Positions 1-5,675 of a stretch of DNA of 22,903 nt are shown one piece after another (positions within the stretch are counted from its first letter, which is position 1; each line of letters begins with the position of its first letter). The notes under the pieces were generated by a model. It was given only the letters and a program-made list of their open reading frames with translations, was not told the origin of the DNA and did no database searches. This DNA is from a virus. The position numbers and the translations under genes are program-made. The stretch is from the IMG/VR virus record IMGVR_UViG_3300027714_000130, positions 1-22,903 of that record. The stretch is one strand, 5' to 3'.

Positions 1-1
1 A

Positions 2-73
2 GAGAAATGTGAAGAATATAAGGGGGCCCCGGGTAAACGAAAATGGTTTGCAAAAGATAGTAGCGGTATGTAG
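2..73 (+). CDS. 3' end of an upstream gene (5' truncated)
   Basis: The second frame is open from the window edge to a TAG stop at 71-73 and gives 23 residues ending in KRKWFAKDSSGM, a lysine-rich tail similar in composition to the genes that follow. Nothing about function can be said. The third frame is also open, to a TAA at 132-134, so which of the two is the true tail cannot be decided from this stretch. I prefer the shorter one because its composition matches the neighbouring proteins and because the sequence after it carries repeats that look non-coding. Confidence 0.35.
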   Translation, partial: EKCEEYKGAPGKRKWFAKDSSGM

Positions 74-155
74 AGTAGGGGCTACACACGGGTCCTATAT
101 TTGCAATAACTTTTATGTGACACTAGGCTATTAAAGAAGTAAGAGTAAGGGGCTA
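72..155. repeat. Imperfect direct repeat, unit AGAGTA(A)GGGGCTA
   Basis: AGAGTAGGGGCTA at 72-84 recurs as AGAGTAAGGGGCTA at 142-155, identical except for one inserted A. Each copy is followed by a CACAC (85-89 and 160-164 within TCACAC). The copies are 70 bases apart in the non-coding stretch before gp1. Such spaced repeats can be protein-binding sites, but no function is shown. Confidence 0.4.
96..103 (+). promoter_or_regulatory. Possible Bacteroidota-type -7 promoter element (TATATTTG)
   Basis: TATATTTG fits the TAnnTTTG consensus for the -7 element of Bacteroidota promoters, and it lies about 100 bases before the gp1 start. No TTG/TTTG -33 partner is seen at the expected distance upstream, so this is a weak call based on one half of the promoter only. 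Confidence 0.25.
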
Positions 156-163
156 ATGTCACA
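116..163. promoter_or_regulatory. Inverted repeat TGTGACA / TGTCACA
   Basis: TGTGACA at 116-122 is the exact reverse complement of TGTCACA at 157-163, with 34 bases between. The seven-base arms could be an operator-like pair or the base of a weak hairpin upstream of gp1. The second arm overlaps the end of the second direct repeat, so both signals may belong to one element. Confidence 0.3.
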
Positions 164-200
164 CTTTTCAATATACTAGTCGGTGTGTAATAATACTATT

Positions 201-473
201 ATGAATAGAAGAAAGAGAATGCACGGTAAGCTAAAGTCTCCATTTGCAAAACAAAAGCTATTACCAGAAGCTGCTAAGGCTAAGGCTGAAAGAGATCTGG
301 CTGCAGCAAAGACTCCATACAGAAAATTTGCAAAGCGTGATGCTCAAAAGAAACGCAGAGACAATCCTAGCGCTACAGGTGATTACGATCACAAGACAAA
401 TAGCTTTAAGTCAGTCAGTGTAAACCGCGCTGGAACCAAAGGTGAGACAACGTCTAAAAAGTACGGATACTAA
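201..473 (+). CDS. gp1: small basic protein of unknown function
   Basis: A 90-residue protein if the ATG at 201 is used. An in-frame GTG at 183 would add six residues (MCNNTI), but ATG is the more usual start here. The protein is strongly basic, with Lys/Arg clusters near both ends (NRRKR at the start, KKRR in the middle), and ends in KKYGY, which echoes the YGK repeats of the next gene. There is no signal peptide or membrane segment. The composition would suit nucleic-acid binding, for example DNA condensation in the capsid or nucleoid binding, but that is inference from charge only. It heads a run of three small genes placed before the chaperonin genes. Confidence 0.75.
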   Translation: MNRRKRMHGKLKSPFAKQKLLPEAAKAKAERDLAAAKTPYRKFAKRDAQKKRRDNPSATGDYDHKTNSFKSVSVNRAGTKGETTSKKYGY

Positions 474-500
474 GTGATAATATATACATCGATAAAATAA

Positions 501-512
501 TAGATTAATCTA
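501..512. other. 12-base perfect palindrome TAGATTAATCTA
   Basis: TAGATTAATCTA reads the same on both strands and sits 14 bases before the gp2 start in the 52-base gap after gp1. It could be a dimeric protein-binding site or chance in A/T-rich DNA. Confidence 0.25.
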
Positions 513-525
513 AAACAAAGAAATT

Positions 526-927
526 ATGCCAAGCAAATTAGGATTTGGAAATTCAAGAAAAAAGTCAAGCGCTATGCCAATGTATGGCAAGTCTCAAAAG
601 AACCCTGTAATGATGGCTAAGAAAATGGTCAAAGGTCCAGATGGAAAAATGGTTCCTGACTATGCTGTTGACGGCAAAGGAGCAAATGACATGAAATCAA
701 GCATGAAAATGAACGACAAGAAGTCTATGGCTAAAATGGATTACGGAAAGTCTCCTGCTAAAAAATACGGAAAGTCTTCGATGAAGGTTACTGATGCAGA
801 GCTTATAGCGGTTGATAAAGCTAAGATGTTGAAAAAAGAAAGACAGCAAGACGGTAAAGGCAAGACAGACAAAGAAATGACGAGCAATTCTATGGCTAAG
901 ATGTACGGAAAAAAGCTTAAAAAATAA
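526..927 (+). CDS. gp2: methionine/lysine-rich low-complexity protein
   Basis: A 133-residue protein with no recognisable fold. By my count about 32 residues are lysine and 17 methionine, so more than a third of the chain is Lys or Met. It is built from loose repeats: YGKS or YGKK occurs four times (near residues 20, 73, 81 and at the C-terminal end), and MxKM/MAKM-like steps recur between them. There are no cysteines, few large hydrophobics and no membrane segment, so it is probably mostly disordered. The starting ATG follows AAACAAAGAAATT without a Shine-Dalgarno motif. Basic, disordered phage proteins may bind DNA or RNA or fill the capsid, but the function is unknown. Its C-terminal KKYG motif is shared with gp1. 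Confidence 0.75.
   Translation: MPSKLGFGNSRKKSSAMPMYGKSQKNPVMMAKKMVKGPDGKMVPDYAVDGKGANDMKSSMKMNDKKSMAKMDYGKSPAKKYGKSSMKVTDAELIAVDKAKMLKKERQQDGKGKTDKEMTSNSMAKMYGKKLKK
742..777 (+). repeat. Direct repeat TACGGAAAGTCT inside gp2
   Basis: The 12-mer TACGGAAAGTCT occurs at 742-753 and again at 766-777, in the same frame, and encodes the YGKS unit. A shortened version (TACGGAAAA) occurs at 903-911. The perfect DNA identity of the first two copies suggests fairly recent internal repeat expansion. Confidence 0.6.
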
Positions 928-944
928 TATCGGAAACACCGATA
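928..944. other. Short hairpin between gp2 and gp3
   Basis: TATCGG (928-933) and CCGATA (939-944) form a perfect six-base stem around the loop AAACA, starting one base after the gp2 stop. No T run follows on the + strand, so it is not a standard terminator for gp2. On the minus strand the hairpin is followed by TTATTTTTT, so a terminator of antisense transcription is conceivable. Confidence 0.35.
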
Positions 945-972
945 CCCACGTTATTAACCTAAAACCAAAATT

Positions 973-1263
973 ATGACGTACCTATATTACCAGACCACCT
1001 CAACTGGTGGCGAAATGAAAGTAAATGATAAAACCAAAAAGCAATGGTCGCATTTAGCGAACAAAGAGAACTGGAGGATAACCCAGTTGCCAAATGGTTA
1101 CTATCAAACCGAGGTTTCAAACCCCGACAATGAAAGCTGGCACGATGTCACACGTCGAGAGACGCTAGAGGGTGCCGAGCAAGCAATAGATGGTTCTGTT
1201 GAGCATTTTATAAGTAAGATGGAAGCAACAAAAGGACCTAAAGTTGTAAAAACATTCAAATAG
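973..1263 (+). CDS. gp3: hypothetical protein, 96 residues
   Basis: A small soluble protein with no family I recognise. The first half is rich in aromatic residues (YLYY, W26, W34, YY near 43) and looks like short beta strands. The second half (residues 60-90) looks helical and ends in the basic tail KVVKTFK. No cysteines, signal peptide or membrane segment are present. The ATG follows the AT-rich leader CCTAAAACCAAAATT. It lies just ahead of groEL and is probably part of the same transcription unit, but nothing ties it to chaperonin function. Its normal composition contrasts with the low-complexity gp1 and gp2. Confidence 0.75.
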   Translation: MTYLYYQTTSTGGEMKVNDKTKKQWSHLANKENWRITQLPNGYYQTEVSNPDNESWHDVTRRETLEGAEQAIDGSVEHFISKMEATKGPKVVKTFK

Positions 1264-1291
1264 TCACAATTTAATTTAATTTAATAAAATA
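1264..1291 (+). promoter_or_regulatory. A/T-only leader before groEL, no Shine-Dalgarno
   Basis: Between the gp3 stop and the groEL ATG there is only a run of TTTAA repeats (about 1269-1284) followed by TAAAATA. No purine-rich ribosome-binding site is present. Similar leaders made almost wholly of A and T precede gp6, gp17, gp23, gp24 and gp25. They probably serve as weakly structured translation-start regions of the kind used in Bacteroidota. Confidence 0.4.
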
Positions 1292-2863
1292 ATGGAGTAC
1301 AACAACCCTAGTCTCCTTATCAAAGACTTAAACTTTGGTGAGGATGCTAAAAGTAAAATTGGTGCTGGGGTAGAGAAACTTGCGAAAGCAGTAAAATCTA
1401 CCCTAGGAGCATCAGGTAAGTGTGTCATATATGAAGATGCACGTGGAATGCCGGTAATCACAAAAGACGGAGTAACCGTTGCAGAAAGCGTAGTCTTATA
1501 CGATCCGGTTGAAAACATAGGAGCTACTTTAATAAAAGAAGCTGCTAAGAATACGGTAAGAGAAGCCGGTGACGGTACTACAACAGCAACAGTTCTTGCT
1601 GAATCCTTACTAAACACTATAAACTCTTCTAAATTTAAGGATTCCTCCACTCGTGTTCTGCGAGATGGTGTCAATAGTGGTTTAAAGAAAGTTAACAACT
1701 ACTTAGACTCTGTTAAAATAGACGTAACTGACCAAACATTAACTAACGTAGCTGCTATTTCGTGTAACAACGATTCAGAGCTAGGTGAAATCATCGCAGA
1801 GGCTTACAAAAAAGTTGGTAAAGATGGTTTTGTGCTTATGGAAGAGTCAGAGACTGAAGAAACCTACGTAGAGGTTGTTGATGGAGTACAATTTGATTGT
1901 GGATTAACATCACCTCACTTTGTAACTAACACGGACAAGCAAAAAGCAGAGCTAGAAAATCCTTTAGTGCTAATATGCATGTCTGAAATACCTAACATAC
2001 GTAAGATACAGACTATACTAGAGTATGCTATTAAAAACAACCGAGCTTTACTTATAGTAGCGCCTGTTGCTCAGCAAGTAAAATCGGCTCTACTCATGAA
2101 TAAGGTTAAAGGTAATATTAAGATCAACATTATTGATCTACCTGGTTTTGGTCCTGGTAAAAAAGATACATGTGAAGACCTAGCTGTACTAACCGGCGCC
2201 ACCGTGTTAAACGAAGAACTAGGAGACGACTTAGATTCTGTAACTATAGAAATGCTTGGAGAAGCTGAGTACTCTACTACAGACGACAAGAACACTGTTC
2301 TTACTGTAGATACAGACCTTGAAGCTTTAGAAGAAAGAATAGATCAAGTTAACAAAAAAATTGCTGATGAAAAAAATAGTTTCCTTAAAAAGAAGCTGGA
2401 ACAGAGATTGTCTATGTTATCAGGTTCGGTTGGAGTTATTAAAGTTGGCGCTGATTCTAAAGTTGAGCTTAAAGAAAAGAAGGATAGAGTTGAGGATGCG
2501 ATATACGCAACCAAAGCGGCGCTAAAGGAAGGTATAGTACCTGGTGGTGGAGTTGCATTGCTAAACGCTTCCACTGAAATAGAAGCTACTTGTGCTGGAG
2601 AGCAAGCTTTGCTAGACTCTATAAAGTCACCGTTTGAAACTATACTACATAATGCTGGTTTTGAAACTTTTGGCCATCCCACTGAGGTTGGATATGGATT
2701 GGACGTAGTAACAGGTGGTGAAGTTGATATGGTTAAGTCAGGGATCATTGACCCAGTTCTAGTAACTAAGTCAGCACTAAAAAATGCAGTTAGTGTTGTA
2801 ATGACTATTGTTTCTGCAGATTGTGTAATTTCAAATGCTAGAGCAGAAGATGAAGGCCATTAA
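1292..2863 (+). CDS. groEL: gp4: phage-encoded GroEL-type chaperonin (Cpn60)
   Basis: A 523-residue group I chaperonin subunit that would form ATP-driven folding rings in the cytoplasm. The nucleotide-site motifs are in place: TLGASGK at 37-43, ITKDG with Asp59 (the D52 position of E. coli GroEL), GDGTTT at 93-98 with Asp94 (D87), VEDA with Asp402 (the catalytic D398), and GGGVALL at 418-424. Equatorial, intermediate and apical regions follow the normal order. It is about 25 residues shorter than E. coli GroEL and ends in RAEDEGH, lacking the GGM-rich tail. By eye, several apical substrate/co-chaperonin contact positions differ from E. coli: His for Tyr203, Leu for Tyr199 and Gln for Leu234. 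groES overlaps its 3' end by 14 bases, so the two are likely translationally coupled. The likely role is folding of phage capsid or tail proteins. Confidence 0.97.
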   Translation: MEYNNPSLLIKDLNFGEDAKSKIGAGVEKLAKAVKSTLGASGKCVIYEDARGMPVITKDGVTVAESVVLYDPVENIGATLIKEAAKNTVREAGDGTTTATVLAESLLNTINSSKFKDSSTRVLRDGVNSGLKKVNNYLDSVKIDVTDQTLTNVAAISCNNDSELGEIIAEAYKKVGKDGFVLMEESETEETYVEVVDGVQFDCGLTSPHFVTNTDKQKAELENPLVLICMSEIPNIRKIQTILEYAIKNNRALLIVAPVAQQVKSALLMNKVKGNIKINIIDLPGFGPGKKDTCEDLAVLTGATVLNEELGDDLDSVTIEMLGEAEYSTTDDKNTVLTVDTDLEALEERIDQVNKKIADEKNSFLKKKLEQRLSMLSGSVGVIKVGADSKVELKEKKDRVEDAIYATKAALKEGIVPGGGVALLNASTEIEATCAGEQALLDSIKSPFETILHNAGFETFGHPTEVGYGLDVVTGGEVDMVKSGIIDPVLVTKSALKNAVSVVMTIVSADCVISNARAEDEGH

Positions 2864-3107
2864 CCATTACGTCGTAGTAGACAAAATAAAAACAGAGCAA
2901 AAGAAGATCGCTGGTCTTATAATGACAGAAGATCTTGACGAAGACAATAGATACGTTAAAGCAAACGTTGTATCTGTAGGCAACCTAGTTGAAGGTATAA
3001 AAGACAGTGATGTAGTCTATTATGATAAGCACGCTGGACACGGAGTACAATTTGAGGATAAACTTTATTTTGTAATCAAAGCAAGTGATATTGTATTGGT
3101 AGATTAA
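2850..3107 (+). CDS. groES: gp5: GroES-type co-chaperonin (Cpn10)
   Basis: An 85-residue co-chaperonin, the lid of the GroEL chamber. I use the ATG at 2850 (MKAINHYVVV), because it aligns with the GroES N-terminus; an in-frame ATG at 2835 would add MLEQK and overlap groEL further. The N-terminal strand VVVDKI, the mobile loop with GLIMTE at 22-27 (matching GIVLTG, the GroEL-binding tripeptide region of GroES), VVSVGN at 40-45 and the C-terminal strand ASDIVLVD all line up with the family. The usual length is 95-100, so the roof hairpin and other loops are shortened. It overlaps groEL by 14 bases and comes after it, whereas bacterial operons place groES first. Confidence 0.9.
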   Translation: MKAINHYVVVDKIKTEQKKIAGLIMTEDLDEDNRYVKANVVSVGNLVEGIKDSDVVYYDKHAGHGVQFEDKLYFVIKASDIVLVD

Positions 3108-3182
3108 ACGTAAACCACAATCCACAAACTTTAAACACAAGATCTTTAAACAAATTATTAATTAATCATAAAAAAAATTAAA
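3108..3182 (+). promoter_or_regulatory. A/T-rich leader before gp6, with a 9-base direct repeat
   Basis: This 75-base gap separates the chaperonin pair from the paralogue array. CTTTAAACA occurs at 3129-3137 and again at 3144-3152, 15 bases apart, followed by TTATTAATTAAT and a run of A before the gp6 ATG. The spacing would suit a promoter or regulator site for gp6-gp9, but I see no clear -33/-7 pair. Confidence 0.3.
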
Positions 3183-3548
3183 ATGGCAAAAGAAAATTTT
3201 TTATTTTTCCAGGAAAATGCGTTGGGTGCATCAGCAACAGCGTATTTAGCTAAAGCAAGTAATTTCCTAGGAGCAGACTCAAGCGCAACTAATAAAATCA
3301 AATTATCGTTTAAAGCTGCAGCTGGTACTGCGGCCGATGACTTGATAGAATTAACGTTTACTCCAGCAGGAGCACACGAACAAGTCATGAAAGCTGTCGC
3401 GGGAGCTATGGCTAACGGGGCAAATGTTAGAACAAACTTCAATACAGTATACGACGGTGTAAACTCAACAGGTGTTGGGATGGCTTGCCCGAGCACAAGA
3501 CTTGGCGCCGCTGTTAATATCACTGTATGTGACATTGTACTAGGATAA
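3183..3548 (+). CDS. gp6: small protein, first member of a four-gene paralogue array
   Basis: A 121-residue protein of unknown function, mostly small residues (Ala, Gly, Thr, Asn). It begins NFLFF after a short lead and has a central block IKLSFKAAAG followed by DDLIELTFTPAG and HEQVMKAVAGAMANGA. This block recurs in gp7, gp8 and gp9 in the same order: a strand ending in SFK or similar, a glycine, a D-x-I-x-LT strand, then a helix with VM-x-AV and AN. The C-terminus ends in a beta strand (ITVCDIVLG), as in the others. Gly/Ala/Thr-rich beta proteins of this size in phages are often virion components, but position and composition are the only support here. It follows groES across a 75-base leader. 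Confidence 0.8.
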   Translation: MAKENFLFFQENALGASATAYLAKASNFLGADSSATNKIKLSFKAAAGTAADDLIELTFTPAGAHEQVMKAVAGAMANGANVRTNFNTVYDGVNSTGVGMACPSTRLGAAVNITVCDIVLG

Positions 3549-3573
3549 TTATAAACTTTAAAAACATAAAAAA

Positions 3574-3927
3574 ATGAATCAGAATAAGAACTTTTTATAT
3601 TCAGCTAATGGCGACGATGCTATTTCAGCTACTATGGAAGCTTTAATGTTTCCAGCTACAGCAATAACAGGAATGTTTGGAGCTAGTGCTACAACTACTA
3701 ACGTAAGTATTCAGACTACAACAGGTGCTGGTAATAATAATCATCAAATGCTTATTACACATGCTTCTTTAAAAAACAAAGAGGTTATGAACGCTGTTGT
3801 TAAGCTGGCTAATTCAGCTGGCCCATTTACAGTTATATCTGCTTTTCCAGTTGGAGGACCAGAGTTATTTCCAATAAATAATTTAGATGGAACAATATTA
3901 GTTACTAACATTGCAATTACTGCATAA
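3574..3927 (+). CDS. gp7: small protein, second member of the paralogue array
   Basis: A 117-residue protein. It starts NKNFLYS, like NFLFF in gp6, then has a Thr/Ala/Gly-rich stretch, the strand QMLITHAS and the helix NKEVMNAVVKLANSAG, which matches HEQVMKAVAGAMANGA of gp6 and YKDVCVAMEELANGTY of gp8. It ends in strands ILVTNIAITA. No catalytic motif, signal peptide or membrane segment can be seen. The ATG follows AAAAACATAAAAAA, with no Shine-Dalgarno sequence. I interpret it as a paralogue of gp6, probably arising by tandem duplication and long divergence. A virion role is plausible but unproven. Confidence 0.8.
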   Translation: MNQNKNFLYSANGDDAISATMEALMFPATAITGMFGASATTTNVSIQTTTGAGNNNHQMLITHASLKNKEVMNAVVKLANSAGPFTVISAFPVGGPELFPINNLDGTILVTNIAITA

Positions 3928-3940
3928 TAAATAAAAAAAA

Positions 3941-4768
3941 ATGGATAATTACGTATATTTTGGCAAGAGATCACACTTCTCTTGTCTAGCAAACGGTAGT
4001 GTACAGACTTCAGATGCTTTAACGGCAGCTAACTTTGGCATAGTACCAGCAGACTTTACGGCTGCAACAGCAACAGAAGAGGCTCAAGGTTATGAGATGT
4101 TTATAGAAACTAAAGAAGCAAATGGATCTACCAGAGGAACTGCTCTTACAGCATTAGGTGATGTTATCACTGGGGAAGTTAAAGCAGGTAATGCCGCTGC
4201 AAAAGCAACAACAATAATTGGTGATGTTACAAGGTTAAAGTTTGACACTGTTGGTATGTCTAGTGGCGTATTGACTGTGGCTAACTTTGGTGCTGATGGG
4301 ACTGATGGCTATTTAGTTGATGCTGCTGACAGATGGATTATTAGAGAAAAAATTGGAAGTACAAACAACGCTTTGTCTGATGTGCCTGCTATAAACCAAG
4401 CTGCTTGTTTGAATATGGCTAACTTTATCAGTGCAGACCCTGTTGACACAGCTACAGCTGCTACTGTTGGTATTGGTATTATTGGTGGAAACGCTGATGG
4501 TCTTGGTGGTACTATTGCAGATATTGACCAAACTCTTTTGTCTTTCAAATCAGTTAAAGGTGATGCTACAAATGACACAATACTTCTAACACACACTTCG
4601 GGTGCTTACAAAGATGTTTGTGTTGCTATGGAAGAATTAGCTAACGGTACTTACCACAGAAACAGCAAGGGTTACTATACTTTTACTGATTTGATGAGTG
4701 GCAAGAAAACTATATGGGAACAAAGATTAGGAATAATCGGATGCTCTATGGTAGTTCAAGCAGTATAA
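3941..4768 (+). CDS. gp8: enlarged member of the paralogue array, 275 residues
   Basis: This protein is over twice the length of its neighbours. The shared block lies in the C-terminal third: LLSFKSVKGDA, then NDTILLTHTSGA and the helix KDVCVAMEELANG, then a strand-rich end (IIGCSMVVQAV). Ahead of it are about 190 residues rich in Ala, Thr, Gly and Asp with no motif I know, opening with YVYFGKRSHFSC. Residues near 20-120 look like alternating strands. No signal peptide or membrane segment is present. The extra N-terminal part is either an insertion between the start and the shared block or a fused domain. Two bases after its stop begins a remnant of a gp10-like gene, so gp8 was once followed directly by that gene. 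Confidence 0.8.
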   Translation: MDNYVYFGKRSHFSCLANGSVQTSDALTAANFGIVPADFTAATATEEAQGYEMFIETKEANGSTRGTALTALGDVITGEVKAGNAAAKATTIIGDVTRLKFDTVGMSSGVLTVANFGADGTDGYLVDAADRWIIREKIGSTNNALSDVPAINQAACLNMANFISADPVDTATAATVGIGIIGGNADGLGGTIADIDQTLLSFKSVKGDATNDTILLTHTSGAYKDVCVAMEELANGTYHRNSKGYYTFTDLMSGKKTIWEQRLGIIGCSMVVQAV

Positions 4769-4770
4769 GC

Positions 4771-4854
4771 TTGAGACTAACTAGTCACGATTTGCGTGAA
4801 TTACAAATCCTAACGTATTACAGGCTCACTAGAAAGTGGGTCTGTAGACCTTAG
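4771..4854 (+). pseudogene. Remnant of a gp10-like gene (N-terminal 27 codons)
   Basis: Read from TTG at 4771, this stretch encodes 27 codons to a TAG at 4852. The first 25 residues match the start of gp10 at 19 positions with no gap: for example RLTS-x-DLR, then LQ-x-L-x-YYRL and RKW-x-C. DNA similarity continues raggedly to about 4860 (GACCTTAGGTTA against ACCTACGGGTTGA) with small deletions that break the frame, then stops at the gp9 leader. Many differences from gp10 are synonymous (TTG/CTT, CGT/AGA, CTC/CTT), so the two copies diverged under selection before this one was truncated. It is most simply the stump of a displaced homologue left by recombination. A functional 27-residue peptide coupled to gp8 cannot be excluded. 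Confidence 0.8.
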
Positions 4855-4868
4855 GTTAAAAAAACAAT

Positions 4869-5234
4869 ATGGAAAAATTATTAGTATTTAACGAGCAAGG
4901 TACTGCTGCCGACGTAGGTGAAACTGTGCATGACGTAGCCGCTTACCCTTTATCTAAGTTTAAAGGTTTTACTAATACTGGCACTACTAACACGCAGTTG
5001 CAAATGATTTTTGAAGGAATGGAAGAAGGTTCTGCCGATGGTGATGCTTCTTCTGTAGATACAATAACGCTTACCATAACTGCCAATAAACAGTATGAAG
5101 CTATGTTGTCTATATGGAACTTCATAAACTCTGATCAAATAAATGGAGTCTACGTTATATGGGATGAATTAAGTAGCTTGCCACATGCAGGGTATGTTTC
5201 AGGATGTGCTATATCTATTTCTTCTGCTGATTAA
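4869..5234 (+). CDS. gp9: small protein, fourth member of the paralogue array
   Basis: A 121-residue protein starting MEKLLVF. The shared block appears as LQMIFEGMEEG, VDTITLTITAN and QYEAMLSIWNFINSDQ, corresponding to SFK..G, D-x-I-x-LT and the VM-x-AV helix of gp6-gp8, with the asparagine near the end of the helix retained. It is more acidic than the others (EGSADGDASSVD). It ends in CAISISSAD, again a short C-terminal strand. Its stop overlaps the gp10 start (TAATG), so gp9 and gp10 are probably coupled. It lies between the gp10-like remnant and the intact gp10, which suggests that gp9 and gp10 arrived together. Function unknown. Confidence 0.8.
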   Translation: MEKLLVFNEQGTAADVGETVHDVAAYPLSKFKGFTNTGTTNTQLQMIFEGMEEGSADGDASSVDTITLTITANKQYEAMLSIWNFINSDQINGVYVIWDELSSLPHAGYVSGCAISISSAD

Positions 5235-5674
5235 TGAGGCTAACCAGCTCAGATCTTAGAGATCTACAATTGCTAAAATACTATAGGCTTGCTAGAAAGT
5301 GGGCTTGTAAAACCTACGGGTTGACAGACGCTGATCTTGAACTATTAATATATTTAGACTGCAAGAGAAGATTTACAAGACAAGAGTTCATTGATGGTAC
5401 TTATACTATGAGTTGGGATAAGTCTAGGTGGGACAAACTAAGAAAACTAGGCTGGATAGAAACTTGGAGGCATAGAAACAGAACAACAATAAAATACTCT
5501 GTTTTTAAAACGTCGTTTAAGTGTAGTCAATTAATAAGTAGAATATACAGAATACTACTAGGTGAAGAAGATTTACCAACATCAGAGCGAAGCGTATTCT
5601 ACGATAACAAGTCGTATACTGATAAGGTTTTTAATAAAGCTATTGATGATATGATAAAAGATACAGATAGATAA
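5234..5674 (+). CDS. gp10: putative winged-helix protein
   Basis: A 146-residue protein with a layout resembling MarR-type winged helices. Two helices (about 5-42, including LQLLKYYRLARKW and DLELLIYLD) are followed by a helix-turn-helix-like part (FTRQEFID at 47-54, then WDKSRWDKLRKLGWI at 61-75), and a beta wing rich in basic residues (TWRHRNRTTIKYSV, 78-90). A further helix (CSQLISRIYRILLG) and a polar tail follow. The resemblance is by eye, and a virion or tail-assembly role cannot be ruled out given the structural-gene surroundings. A stump of a second copy lies upstream at 4771. The ATG overlaps the gp9 stop. If it binds DNA it could control late genes, but no operator was identified. 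Confidence 0.75.
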   Translation: MRLTSSDLRDLQLLKYYRLARKWACKTYGLTDADLELLIYLDCKRRFTRQEFIDGTYTMSWDKSRWDKLRKLGWIETWRHRNRTTIKYSVFKTSFKCSQLISRIYRILLGEEDLPTSERSVFYDNKSYTDKVFNKAIDDMIKDTDR

Positions 5675-5675
5675 T

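Noticed and set aside
20-110. tRNA- or tmRNA-like element around the GC-rich GGGGGCCCCGGG
   Set aside because: No acceptor stem, T-loop (TTCGA) or anticodon arm could be assembled; the GC-rich run lies within a frame open from the window edge.
697-939. Minus-strand reading frame of 80 codons across gp2
   Set aside because: It is the shadow of the lysine-rich repeats of gp2 (Lys codons AAA/AAG read in reverse as Phe/Leu) and has no leader of its own.
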